From Anniella stebbinsi (lineage: Eukaryota > Chordata > Lepidosauria > Squamata > Anniellidae), in the NCBI GenBank assembly GCA_029215795.1, contig JARDYH010000001.1, forward strand, positions 197,105,654 through 197,169,653: DNA of 64,000 nucleotides. The letters run 5' to 3'. The notes beneath the pieces are model-generated. The model saw only the letters and a program-made list of their open reading frames with translations, had not been told where the DNA came from and searched no databases. This document shows positions 36,733 to 50,404 of the stretch, one piece after another; the first letter of the stretch is position 1, and each line of letters begins with the position of its first letter. Both the position numbers and the translations under genes were made by a program.

Positions 36733-39580
36733 AGAACACATTATTTCATATTCTAAACTCTGGAAAATATTATTTTATATTCTAAAATCTGAAAGAGTAA
36801 AACAACCTTTAAAAGTATTATCAGCCATTTTTGACAAGGAAACGAGAGATCTCCACCTAGTGTGGGCTCCTACGATTTGACTAACTAGGAAATTACTATT
36901 AATTACTGCAGTAATCTTCCAGGAACCCCACGCATTACAGCTGGGTTTGTGCAGAATAAGTGGTTCTAGGATTACACTAAGACTGAATCAGAGCTACATA
37001 CAGTTAAGTCTGAGCTGTAAGTCTCAGCTCAGGTTAGGTGGGGTGCGTGCAAGGACAGAAGGACAAAACTAGCCTTCCTCTTTCATCCTTTTTCTTTACT
37101 ACTTCTTGTTTTTGGTTTGTTTCATGGCAGCAACAAGCCAGCAACCCCTTTTTATGTTTTTTTATGTTCCGGAATTCCCCCTCAGAATGATGCTATGGCA
37201 TGCCATTCTGTAGAATTTTTCCGTGGGGTATTCTGGGATATAAAAGCGGCATCCACCTGAAACTGAGGCAGGGGATTTTTGGCCTTTCCTCACAATATAC
37301 AATACTTCACATCCCTCCCTCCCTATCCCTCTTCATGCATGTCATGACTTTTAGATTATAAGCCTGAGGGTAGGAATGGTCTAATTACTGATTTTTGGAA
37401 CTTGCTTTGGGACCCCTTCTTTTTGTCTGATGAATGGGGTAAACATGCTTTAAATAAAGAAAAAAAATCATCAATAGATTACCCCCCTCCCTGATGATTT
37501 TAGGCATTCCTTGTGAAAATGTTGATTTATTCAATTGCTCTCACTATCGATTGACGATCTTGCCTTAAGTGACATCATCTGATTGGCTACATAATATCGT
37601 GGCTTCATCCCACTCCTTGTATGATTCCTGATTAGCTATGATAACCTTGATAACTAATCCAGGATAGAATAAGCAGTTGAGGGGGGAAATGGCACAGAAG
37701 CAATTGCTTTCAGGAGAAATTATGGAACAAAGTAGTGGAGGGGGGGAATGGATAGTCACACAATCCAAAAGTTTTTTGTAAAATATTTCTAGCCCAATAA
37801 AATTAGCATTTTGGGCTAGAAAGTGGAAACTAGAGAATATTCAGCATAGCCCCAGATTACACCTAGCAAAGGCAGAATGCAGAATACAGCTTCTTCTGAC
37901 CACAACTGGCTTCCCATTATTACTCCATCTGTGAAGGCAGCTTGTAGCCTTGTCAAGACAAGAAAAGCTGTGCCAACCGTAATTTCTTGACAGCCAGCTG
38001 GTTCCCTTCTCTCAGTGTCTGCCACATATGTGCTGTAATGAATGCACACCAGAATGGCTTTGGGAATAAATGGCAAACCCTTAACCCATATCTCAACATA
38101 TTTGGCTTTTTAAAAGTTTTTCTCTCTTCCATCAACAACCAATCCAAATTTCCTCTGACATTTGCTTTGTAAAAATAAACAATTAACTAAATAGAATTAG
38201 TTTTAAAAAAACTAATTAACTGTACTACTGTAAAAAAAAGGGACACCTTCCTCCCCACCCCTGATTTCTACAACTATTAAAAGCATACTGTCTTCATTCA
38301 AATTGGCCTCTATTATGTGGATTAAAATTCACAGGAACAGTATATCTTGCTTTCACTGGATTGTGAGAATTACACTTGCTCTGGATTGTGAGAATTAACA
38401 TTTAAAAATCTCAACCTTTTCATAATGAATGGAGGGTATAATAAAGTTAGTTCAACTTATGTCCCACTGAAATCAATGGGACACCTTAGTCATAACCTAA
38501 TTCAAGTCCCATTGATTTCAACTGGGACCAAGTTCAACTAAGTTATTCTGGATCCAATCCAATGTGTCTGTGTGTATATGCATTTCAACCACATATGGCT
38601 CAACCAGTTTTGTGACCCCATGGTTTTGCTTATGGTTCTTGTGTTATTCTGAAGGCCTGATCTATTCACGACTCAGTCAAAGTAGATTCTTTGGGTTGCC
38701 AAGATGAAAGTAGACATTTGTGAAAGGAATTACAGTTTATTGATAGAAAATAGATGCAGAATAACAATGCAAAGAAAGCTCGCACATCTCTTCAGCCCAT
38801 GGAGCTGGCAACTCCCAAAGAGCTGACATTTGCTGGGGCCCGAAATCAACAGCAAACAGAGTTCTTTCCTTCGAAAGAACTTCGAAAGTTCTCCAAGCTG
38901 GTGTGTACATTCCCCTTGGAGCGAGGCAGAATTGGGTAGGCCTCAGCTCCGTCACTGATACACTTTCTGATATTCTAGTACGTGCCCCAAAACATTGCAG
39001 GCAGGTAATGAGTTTCCTGCCCTATGACTAACAGATCCCAACATGGCGAGGGTAATCCTCCTCATTTCCTCAGCAAGACAGAATAGTAAAGTAAACAGAG
39101 GAAATTAGGTGCTGCTTAACTTATCAGCATCAGACACCTAGCAATTGCTAAGCATGTGTGGAGCCTGTTTGCTTGATACTCACCTCTCTCTATGAGAATC
39201 CACAGGGTCTCCCAATATCCCTAGGGCCTACTCCAAGAAACAAGAAAACTGCCCTTTAAATAGGCCTTTATGCATGTATTAAACAGCATATAGGACAACT
39301 GTGTAAGTTCAACACCAGACCTGACTCCTCACCATTTCTAGCTCACTGCAGTCCTCCATCCACAAAAATGGAGATTTTGGTGAATTTTAACAATCAGCAC
39401 CCAAAATAGAACTATGACTATCAGTACTATCATCTATTATTAATATATTGTGCCTAATATGTGGTAGGTGCTATACATATTTTTTTTCTGATTGCAAGCT
39501 GAAAATTTAAAAAGGATTCGGCAAGAAGAAACTTTGTGCAAGCTAGAAAAATCTGGAAGAAAGAGAGTTAAAGAAGACAG

Positions 39581-39858
39581 CAGGGATGCAGAACCTGATT
39601 CAGCCCAAGGGCCAAATTCCATTTCACATTCCACTGGTGGGCGGAGCTAAAGGCAAAAGGGATGGGGCCAAATATTCCAACATATTTTAGCTTAGTGCTC
39701 TTATTGGCAGCATCTACGCCTCAGAAAGAGTCATTCCAACCTTTTAGAATGGGGAAGAAAAGCCAACAATCACCAAATGATCAGTGGCTGAAGGAAAGGG
39801 GGCGGGGCCTCATGGGGAGGCTGGATTAGGGTCACAGGCGTGAGGTTCTGCTCCCCTG
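39581..39858. mobile_element. hAT-like MITE, 278 bp
   Basis: Begins CAGGGATGCAGAACCTGATT and ends AGGTTCTGCTCCCCTG, inverted at 14 of 16 positions. The 8 bp on either side, GAAGACAG and GAATACAA, agree at 6 of 8. This fits a hAT insertion. Flanking purine-rich DNA on both sides looks continuous with the L2-type LINE, so it probably inserted into that LINE. Confidence 0.7.
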
Positions 39859-39859
39859 G

Positions 39860-42250
39860 AATACAATAATTAATTTAGGATGGGGAAGGAAACAAAGAAG
39901 GCAAACAGTACATCAAGAAGGAAATTGAAGAGAGAGAAGGTGGGTTTTCATAATTTCTTAGTGTGAGACAAAGAAGAGACCACAGAATATTTAAAGGAAA
40001 AAACTTTCGAACAAAAGGGACCACAAGAGAACAGTCACGGACATGGGAACTGAGGCATCATCATCATCATCATGATATTAGGTGAACAGAGGGACTAAGA
40101 AATAGAAGACAGAAAGAGAGAAAGAGCAATGAAGACAGAGAAGAAGCGAGATCATAAGGAGATGTATAGGCCAAGAGGAGAAGTTTACACTTCATATGAG
40201 GCAGAGGAAGCCAGTGAAGGGAAACAAAAGGAGTGACATGATTAAAGCATGATTAAATCACACAGAAATAAAAAATAAAGAGCAGAACAGTTGACAACAG
40301 AAGAAACTGAGAGACCGGAATACCAAGGAAGAAAACTTTACTGTTCTGAACACACACCATCGAATGAGTCTGAATAAGAATTTCAGTAGAGTTGGGTAGA
40401 TTTTAAAAAAAAAAGAAACCTGAAAAAGAAATAAAAGAATCCATGATAACACCCAAACTCTTAAATTGTTGAGAAGTCTGAAAGGTGTTGTTGTCAACTG
40501 AAAGACAAATAGAAAGTAAGTGTGCATTTAGTTTGAGATAATTCAGGCAGATATAGCCATAGACATTGGAAGTATTGGTAAGAACAGAAGTAGAGAAAAA
40601 ACTAAATAGGACTGGACAGCATTAGTGTAACAGTGATACTGTCAGCCAAATGAAGTAATCAGATTGTCAAAAAGAAGTATATAAAGAGTGAAAAGAAGGA
40701 CTGTAGTCCTGAGGGACCCCAACTATAAGAGGAAACAGAAGAAGAAAAAAGAACTGTGAAGGAAACTGTAAAAGAACAATTTGTGAGATGGGAATGAAAC
40801 CAAGAATACAATATCACAAATCCTAAAGAATGAAGAGAACTAATACTTGTATTAAACTGATTAAAGATTCAGATTAAGAATAGAAAAGAATTCTTGTGAT
40901 TTGGCACATATAAGATTAGAGACTTTACACAAAACAATGTATGGAATGCTGGAGCTGAATGCTAGACTGAACAAAAAATTAAGACACTGAAAATAGACAA
41001 ACCTCTGAAGTGGTTTTAAGAAGAAATAAAGAAAAGAAACATGATGCTAGCTGAAAAGGAGGTGATGATACAGAGACGTTCTTAAAAACCCCAGAGAAAC
41101 AATAGTATGTTCAAAGCAAGAAGACACAATACCTGATGGAAAGAAAATCAGAAGAAAGAATATCAAAAGGAAGAGAGATTTAAGATAGGAGCAAGAGGAA
41201 GAACAGATGGAGCAATCGTTATTAAGACGCCAGAGAGAACTGGATCAGAAAGCAAGTGGTGGGATTAACTGAAAAGAGAAGTGAAGCAATAAAGACAGAA
41301 GTTATAAAAAAAATAAGGAAAAAGAGAGTGGGAGGTTTTAGTACAGTGGAAACAGTACTAATAGTATACTCAGAAGAAAAGGGGGAATAAAGAACAGACA
41401 TTTTAACCAACAATATATTGGAACAGCTATTAGAAATACAAGGAACGGGCAAAGAATGAAGTTGGAGAAATTAAGTTGGCAAACTGACAGAGGGTAAGAA
41501 GAATATCGGATAAGAGGAGAAAAGTAAAATTACAGAACAAATGAACAAAAGGAAGCCATGAATTCGTAATGAACAAAATCAGACAGAGCAGAATTTGCAC
41601 TGGAGATGTTCAAAAGCTCTAACGCAGGAGAGAGACAAAGAAAACAAAACGAAATGAGGGCACAGGAGTCTAAGGTGTGAGGAAGAGCAAAACAAAAAGA
41701 GCAGAACATATTACAGAGACTGCAGAAGACTGAAAAGGTTAGTGAGAAGGGAAGCAGAGAACTGAATAGGATCTAAAGAATGAGGATCTTGAAATGGCTT
41801 GGAAACTCAAGTAGAAGGAGATGCAAAAGGTTAAAGCTAACAAGACAATGATCTGAAACAGAGAAAGGAAGACTGAAGACAAAGCATTGGGGGAAAAATA
41901 ACCAGGTCTAAAACATGACCACCAGAAAGAAAAGGAGCATGACATGAGAGGAAATCCAAAAGAGGCAGAAAATGTTGAGTTGGAATGTGAGCCCATATGA
42001 ATATTAAAAGCACCAGAGTAGGAAGAGAAGAAGAGACAAAAAGGAAAAGCCAAGACTCAAAGGACGGTATCCAATTGTGTCCATCTTCCAGCAGAATGGG
42101 CACCACTGGCAGAATGGGCACCTCCCCCCTACAGTCCCCTTCCCAAATTTGCTCCAGTATTGGGGACCATCCAGGGCAAATTTGGAAGGGTGCAGGCAGG
42201 AAGGAGAGAAAGGGGAAGTCCTGTTCCACGAACAGACGTCCAGTCACAGG
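39860..42250 (-). mobile_element. Long decayed L2-type LINE (endonuclease to RT C-terminus)
   Basis: Minus-strand remnants appear in the right order. An endonuclease motif reads GAFNIHMGSHSN (near 42010) with GGHVLDLVIFP in another frame. The RT palm region reads GVPQDYSPS (near 40725) then FHCYTNAVQSYL (near 40620), where active L2-type enzymes have CYADDTQLYL, so the catalytic aspartates are lost. VDNNTFQTSQQFKSLGVIMD follows (near 40480), then HWLPLPHMKCKLLLLAY (near 40200). Many stops and frameshifts show it is old. Its pyrimidine-rich coding strand explains the strongly purine-rich plus strand here. Confidence 0.8.
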
Positions 42251-44335
42251 ACGTTAGATGTAGCCCAAAGTCAGGAACAAAGTACAAACAAGAATCAGAA
42301 GGATAAGTCACACAAATCTATAGATTAAAAGAAGCAAATAAACAACCAGTTTGAACTGTAGGCAAGGGCAGAAAATTGGCACAGCAGCCAAGAATCCTCT
42401 TTGACCAGGAAGTCAGTTGACTCCAGGAGTGGGGATGCTAATCCAGTGTTACTGGCCAACATAAAACTCCCAATATGCTACCTTTACTCAGTCTGGGCAA
42501 TTGTTAATGGAACCCTTCAAGTTCTACCCCAGCGCAGCCAAATGTCTGCTGTTTGCTGTTGGACCTGAAAACCTGACAAATAAGAATATCATTCCATCTA
42601 ATAGGATGAATGCCTATCTATGTGGAAGCAAAACACAACCATCCAGAAAATAAGAGAGTGGTTTCTACGTACTCAGAAGACTCCCTAGGTACACAGAAGT
42701 ATATATGAGTATAAATTAAAAGAAAAATAAATTATTATAAATCCCAAAACTGATGCAGCAAAGACTTGTGAGCTTGCAGGGATGAATGCATAGATATAAG
42801 AAAATATGAGAATAACTAATCTCACTGTATGGAGAGGGAATGTCTGGGTTCATGTTGAACACCAAAGACAGGAATTTCTGCCTTTGCTGCTACCTTTTAT
42901 TTATGCAGGAACACACAGTTGCCCAAGAACAGCTATGCTGAAAGCCTAGATTTTTCCATATTTTTCTATGGGCATGTCTTATTTTTGCCTGGGCGGCAAA
43001 AACAAACAAACACAGGGGCTACATGGCTCAGAGGTTTGGCAGATGGTATAAATCTATCAATTTAATCTATAGTTAAGACATGGAATTTTTTGAGTGTCTG
43101 TTGGGAAATGATGCCGAGGGTGATGCCGGGGGAGGGGGGGAGGGAGGATGAAGGGCAGGTTGAGAGCAGTTGAAAGAACGTTAGTGTGTCAATTGTGTGT
43201 GTGTGGGGGGGGAGGACAATGGAGGACTGGGAAAGAGAAAAGTGGCCAATCAAGTCCTGGAGGTGGTGGGGAAAAGATAATGGTCAGAGAAGAAAGTATC
43301 AAGTGGCTAAAAAAAACCTCCCCTTCCTTTCATGAGGAAGTTGAGGAAAAATTACAATATTTTCTCTCTCCCACGCTCCAGACACCGCCGCTTGAATGTC
43401 AAGGTTCAGGACTGGCAGCCAGCCCCAAACTTCTAGCACTATACAGCAGGGGAAGGCCTTGAGAACTGGGTGTCCTTTTTCTCTTCCCTGCTTCTCAGCC
43501 TCCTGAGATGCTAAGTCTGGGGCCCTTTCATCCTAGAACAGTGGGGATACTCTGCAGCATTTATACTGCAGGTCCCACTTGTAGTGAAGATTAACGATAC
43601 AGCAATTATATAAGTAGCGTACCAACATTATTTTTATTAATCAGGAACCACATATTTTAACCAGTGTAGCATCACCATTCTGTTACAGATTACTATGTAT
43701 GCCACAATTTGCAACTCTCTTCTATGGTTCTGAATAAATCACAGGGGCAAGCTATTACTAAGTACAGATACCTAGTGGGAGAAGCAGCTTTAAATTAACA
43801 ACAATGGGGGAAAACCTGCTTTCTAGCTCTTTGATAAACAACAGAATCGATAGCTCAACAACTGATCAGTATGCTGCCTAATTATAGTATTCAGTTAGTG
43901 AAACAAAGCTGTCATGAAAAGGTTCCATTAGTGTCCCAGCCAATAAAATAATAATGGATTTTTAAACATATCCTGCTATACCAAGCTGAGATACAGCAGG
44001 GAGGGAAGTAGTTCAGGTAAGGAAAAGAATAGGTCATGGCCCTTTTTCCTATAGTCTTCAGCCTCAAATGGAATTACAATTGAACTGCAAGCACATCCTA
44101 TAAAAAATAATTTCTGTTTAAAATGAGTTTGATTCAATCAAGAGCTCATTGTGTATTCTTCACAGGGCATGTGATAGAGCTGTGTGCACATTTCATACAT
44201 CGGAGTGATGTACAAAGACGTATGGCAGGGGGGATGACACAGCTATTGGTATAAGATTACAACAGGATATTCAATGCATGGTGGGTATATGGGAAACTCT
44301 CTTTAGGAAAACCTAAGTCAGAGGCCAGTCTCTTA

Positions 44336-44748
44336 GGCTGCCTCTACACGAGAGGTTTAAAGCTCTTTCATGGTTTTAATTTTTGTGAACCGCCCAGAGA
44401 GCTTCGGCTATGGGGCGGTATAAAAATGCAATAAATAAATAAATAAATAAATAAGCGGAGGGCAAATCGGGAGGTGAGGCGCGTTATCTATTCGATTATG
44501 CGCATTATCGAATGCGCGTTAAATAGCGAGTTTTCTTTTGCTGCAGCCTGTTAAAGCGCATTTTGACTATGTAAACAAGCGATTCTCTGCATTACCTACT
44601 TCTAAAGCGCATTTCAAACAACCAGTAAGGCCACCAGTTGTGTGCTCAATTACCTCCCGCGTATAGTCACATTTACCATAAAGCGCTTCCGAGAAGATGC
44701 ACATAATCAGAGAACCAGCCGTCAAACCGAATTCTTGTAGAGGGGGTC
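44336..44748. mobile_element. PIF/Harbinger-like MITE, copy 2 (413 bp) with nested LINE tail
   Basis: Same ends as copy 1 (GGCTGCCTCTACACGAGAGG ... TTCTTGTAGAGGGGGTC), flanked by a perfect TTA duplication (44333-44335 and 44749-44751). Interrupted at 44371-44455 by an L2-type 3' tail. Confidence 0.82.
44371..44455 (+). mobile_element. L2-type LINE 3' tail nested in the MITE
   Basis: TTTTGTGAACCGCCCAGAGA, GCTTCGGCTATGGGGCGG, then (AAAT)n. It replaces about 31 bases found at the same place in MITE copy 1, so insertion was accompanied by a small target deletion. Confidence 0.8.
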
Positions 44749-46483
44749 TTAGTTACAGCAGACCAATAGGATGCTAATTCATGGATTAAAATTACAGGTG
44801 ACTATTCACCACAGAAAGGTATGGCTGTTTTTCTTTTTAATTTGGGTATAGTAGAGCATATGTTCATGTTTCTACAGTCAGGTAACCCATGTTGTTGCAT
44901 TACAGCAAATATGGATTTAAACTAGATGCACAATTTTGTTCTGTTTCTCCTCAATATAAAAGCTAGGGCAAACAGAGCAAAGATGTCTACGTTCTCCTGG
45001 GTGGGCAATCTAGGTTCCTCTCATATCTGCAGTTTGACTCCTAAATCTTGTGGCCCAGAGTAACACAGCTGAAAGCCTCCTGGGAGAAGACCCCGACCTC
45101 CCTGGACAAGGAGGATGTGGCGCTTGTGCCAAGTGCCTGAAGTAGCCAACCTGTGTCAGGCATGGATCATCGGAAGCACTTTATGCCTGTTCATTTGGAA
45201 TAATTATCTATATGTTACCGATGGCCCAGGCCTTTAAGACTGTTCCTGTACACCTATGCTAAAAGCAACTACACTAACTGTTCACTTCTGGGTGTTTCTG
45301 ACACACCCCTTCAAGCCTCTGTGATAGCCTAAGTAGTAAACGTAATTGCTTTCAAATGTTGTTCTCCTTGCTAACCAGTATTGTTTTCCTTAATGATCCA
45401 AAATGTGTGTCTTTATGGCATGAATGGGTACAGATGGTGAGGGAAGAGACTGAGAGGATAAGGAATCAGGGGGTGTTTTTCAGCTAGTTGGGTGCTAGCT
45501 TCAACTGTGTTCAGGGATGCTATAATGGCTGGTGTTTGAGGGTATAATAAACATCTCCATGGAAATAATTCATTATAGAGCGCTTGCAGCTCGGACGTTG
45601 GGTGCTGATTCACAGGTTAGGGATTCTCTCCAGAGAATGGGGTAAGAGCTGTCTGAGTTTGCGGGGTGAATGGTAAAGAGTTAACCACTAACTAGTCAAC
45701 TTTCTGAGTTGCTAGAAAACTGCAGGCAGAAACCTTACAGCAAGGGATTCCTTTGTCCAGGAAGATCTGGAGGAAAGGGCTAAGAAATAATGGCAGCAAG
45801 GCTCTGTATGGTAGATATAGGAATGAGGGAAGAAAGGGAAGTTTTAGGACTATGTTTGGTTTTGGGCATGGCTGAAAATTCCAAAGAGGAGAGCATTCAC
45901 GTCCCCTTCCCTGTTTCTGCAGCCACCTAATGTTAAGGCAACTGGTGATACAATGAGGATTGCCACAAAGGTGCATGGGATAGCAGCTGGGTAATTGCAC
46001 AGCAGAAGGGAGGACAATAAGGCAACATTAAATTAAACAAACCACAGTTTATTTGTTCAGCTGAAAGCAAGATCCTGGCTTGTTCAATAAACCATGGCTA
46101 AACCAAAGACTTAGCATTCCATACAAATGCAGCCAGTGGGTAGTATCCAACAGTTTCCCAGCATTAGTTCTAATGACATTGTGCTAGCGCGAACCAAGGC
46201 TTGCGCAACACAATTAGCACAATGTGGAAAAGCAGTGATTTGCCACCAAAATTTGGTAGCGCCACAGCAAAAAAGCGTGATCTTTTTTGAAAACAAGGTA
46301 TGTGCAACATCACTACCACCAGTGCTAGAATTACCCAATGTTAGTACTACTAACTATTTGCTTGTGTAGTAAGAACATGATATAATGCTACAGGTTTTTT
46401 GTGCTATTAATATTATAAATAAAAAGTAACTATACCAACTATATCAACTTTGATGGAACTTCATCTCCTCATAATATTTTTTA

Positions 46484-46714
<231 letters not shown>

Positions 46715-49700
46715 CTACCAAATAAGTGTATTAAATATTTTTAAAGTGAAAAATATCAGAGAATAAGAAATGGAATCTGTTTGTTTGTTTTTTGAAATAT
46801 AATTATCGCAGACTGATAAAGTTTTACATGCAATCTGTGAAGTCTTAAAACACAAATTGGCAAACATATTTTTTAAAAATCATCTTTATTATTATTAACT
46901 AATGCAATGCTAATAACTATTACTGTTAACTTATTATGAATATGACATTATGGAGCATTTGAGAAGACAAAGTTAATCTTGGTTGCTGACTACTTCAAAG
47001 TGTGGGGCCAAATCTTTTCTGAAACAAGCCACTAGAAGCAAGTTTGGCAGGTTTTTCCTTTGTTATTTTTACTACAGTAATCAGTGTATTCCAAAATCTG
47101 ACCTTTACCAGGGATACTGAGTCTGCCTCAACTAGTGCAAGTTAACAGGCTGCAGTTAACCTTCAGAGGGTTCTGTGTTGAGTTCTGAGCACACGACAGG
47201 AGTTCTGAGCCCCCCAATCCCATTCTGAAAGACTCCCCTGTAGTACCCAACAAGCTGCACTGAAAATCTGCCAGAATTTTGGAAGTGACCTGTGACATGA
47301 CACAAGAAGCTCCAATCTGAAGATTGATGGGAGAGTCCCAGCACACACCTAGAAGCTCTACCCACACCTTCAGAAATATCTGGATTCTGATCCAAATGTG
47401 TACTACACTGCACCTCAATATTGCGTGCAGTGATCACAATATTGCAATCTGCAGCAGAAGGGGGCTTAGAATGGGATTGTTCCCATTTCAAAAGTCCAAT
47501 TGAACCTATAATTCTTCCTTCAGTGCAAAGCCTGAAGGAACTGACAATGAATGTACCACGCAAGAATCCATATTTCAATTTTTAAAGCTCTTACAGAGGT
47601 GGTCATGGACGATCACTGTTATTTAAACAGCTCAGCCAAGGAACTGCCCTCTGGAATTGCTCACATCTCAATCATTGCCCTCATACAAGTGAAAATGGGG
47701 TAAGAAAAAGTGTGGACGCTATTTTTCCCATCTTTGGCAAATCCCTTGCGTAATCTTTGTAAGTAAACCACACACTTTCCTCTTCTTAACATTTCAGTCT
47801 GGCATACGGTTCCAATCAATCCATCAAGCAATGTTAACCAAATCTCCACATGTAATGTTGACTGGAGAGGGTTTTGAGTGGGGAGGCATGTATTACGCTA
47901 AATGGTCCCATTTGTTATGATACTGGGGGCAAGTGTTGAAACTCACAGAACACGGCAGGAAATGACATGTAAAAGGCACCAGCACAACCATCAGGGTGAA
48001 AAATTACCTTTCTTGACTATAGAACTTCTGGTTCCATATACTGAATATGTAACAGAAATTGCTTCCATTCTCCTAGTATAACTGCCTCCCCACCAGGCAC
48101 ACAAGGGCTAATTTGCCTTTTAACAAAATGAAACCACAGTTGACCCACTAGATTTTGTGCTGTTCACCATAAAAGTATGACATATATGGATGGCACAATC
48201 ATGGCCAAGGGTCCAACACATCCCCAAATCTGTGCCTATTGCTGCATCCCAAGTACACTTGTTCCTGAGTCTGTTTCTCTAAAGCCACTGGATTTGAAAC
48301 TGCTACTTGTTTTAAAATTTAGCATCTGCCACTGATTCATGCATGCCTATAGGATACAATAATTTATCTCTTAAACATATATAAAGATACAGTAGTACTT
48401 CTTATTAAGGAAGTGATCTCTCTAATCTGAGAGACGTCTTAGTTCAAATTATTCATGTTGATGCCATAAACCTGAAGAAACCTAATATGGACTGAATGGG
48501 TCTGTGGTGAAAAAAGAGTTGCAGAAGAGGAAGCGGCATTGAAAAACCATTAGCCTGCTTATGGTGAATTTGATTCAATCATAAACTCATTAAGAGTTTT
48601 CTATAAGCACTTGTCAGAGTGGCTTACATTTCTCATATGTCTTAGTGGTCCATAATATGTATATTTTCAATTCTGATGCCCCCCCTCCCATTATTAAAGC
48701 TTTCAGTATATTCATGTTACATTGTTGCCAAGTCTAAACATACTTTTTTTCTCCCTCTAAATAGCGATTAAAGCTGTTATACAAATTGTATAGAGAATGG
48801 TAAGCACTAACACAGAATCAAAGGGGGAAGGGTACATGAACAGGTTCAGAACACAAGCCAAATTTGTGAGACAAGAGACGATGGCTTACAATAAACACAG
48901 GGGGTTATACGAATATTAGTCTAATGAAAGTCCCACTCATTTCAATGTGTCTACTCTAAGTAGATCTAACATTAGATATAAGGTAGAAGTCTAATCTAGG
49001 GGGAGGAGGGGAGAAGCTCCAAACATCCTATACCAAAGGTATCTCACTCTTAGCTACCACTCAAACATTTACAGCCTTTTGGAGCACCTTGCATTTTCAC
49101 TAATATGTAACATTCATTTTTGAAGATTCAACACTGCAAAAAACCTTTACAGAAATATTCTATTAAAATTTGCTGTAATTTTTATATGTAAATAGTACCC
49201 TCAGAAATGCATTATGGTAGTGAAGCTGAATTAGCTCTAAAATGACTTGAAATGTATTGAAAATTATAGGCAGGCATATCTAAGGATACTATATGACTTT
49301 ATTTCCACTACGATGGTTTCACGGTAAGATATATGATGCAATTTTTACTTGGATTTTTACTATGTCTTTTTAAACCTTCCATCCTTTTTTTCTTTTTTAA
49401 AACATTTCTGTACTGCATAAAAGAAATGATAAAAGAAATTAAATATTGGAATACAGAGTAAGAAAACTTCTAGGCCAAAGTCAAAGGAAGTGCGCCCTAC
49501 GACTACAATGACATCAGAAATTCACCTAGAGGAAGTGATCTGTAACAGAAAGGGATCTTTTTCTATTACTAAAGAAGTGTAGAAAGGTATTAGACAACGT
49601 ATTCCTCTTTTTGTATTCTAATAAAATCTTCACTAAAATGAAAAGAATCATTCGTTTCATTGATCAGAAGAAGAATGATTTTATCACTGAGAGCTTTTAT

Positions 49701-50404
49701 GAGGATTATGAAGAGTATTTCCACTATTTTGTGTGTGCAAGTCTCAGTTCTTTTGTTAACACTTTAGCTGTAGTTGTTTCTTTGCTTCAGGGTCTTTTAA
49801 AATATGTGCAAATCTATTTAATAATTGTTCAAGTGGAGCTTGGAATGTTCATCCTATAAATTAAGGGTGGCTGTACTGTTCCATACTGTGCAGACCACAG
49901 AGTGTTATGGTTAACTTGCTATGACAGATGATTTCATGCTACAGCCTGGTTCAGATGCAACATTTCTCATCCAACAACCATGGTTTATCAGGTCATGAAG
50001 AACCTATGTCTCTGCATGATCCCTCCATACCCCGGGTTTCATATTCGGGCTTGTAGGCGGTGCTTAAATCATGACTTTCTGGTTCAGACATCGTGAGAAA
50101 CGGATTTAACATGCCAGGACAGAAATTTTGAAACCAGGCATACAAAGGGAGAACTGAAAGGGAGGAATGAGGAGTTTCATTTTATTTTACAGGCCCTTAT
50201 TCAGATGGTAGATAAGAGTTTGAATTTCTTTATATGTATGTAGACTTTTACAATAGTATTATTTAAAGTAAGTTCTACCTATTTAAAATACTATTAATTA
50301 AATCTAAAATTGAGTGGTATGGGATTTCCATAGCAGTTTGGATTTAACTGGATTTGCTGGCTGTCAAATTTCTTCTGCTAGGCCTTGGGAGAGCCTGCTA
50401 TGTT

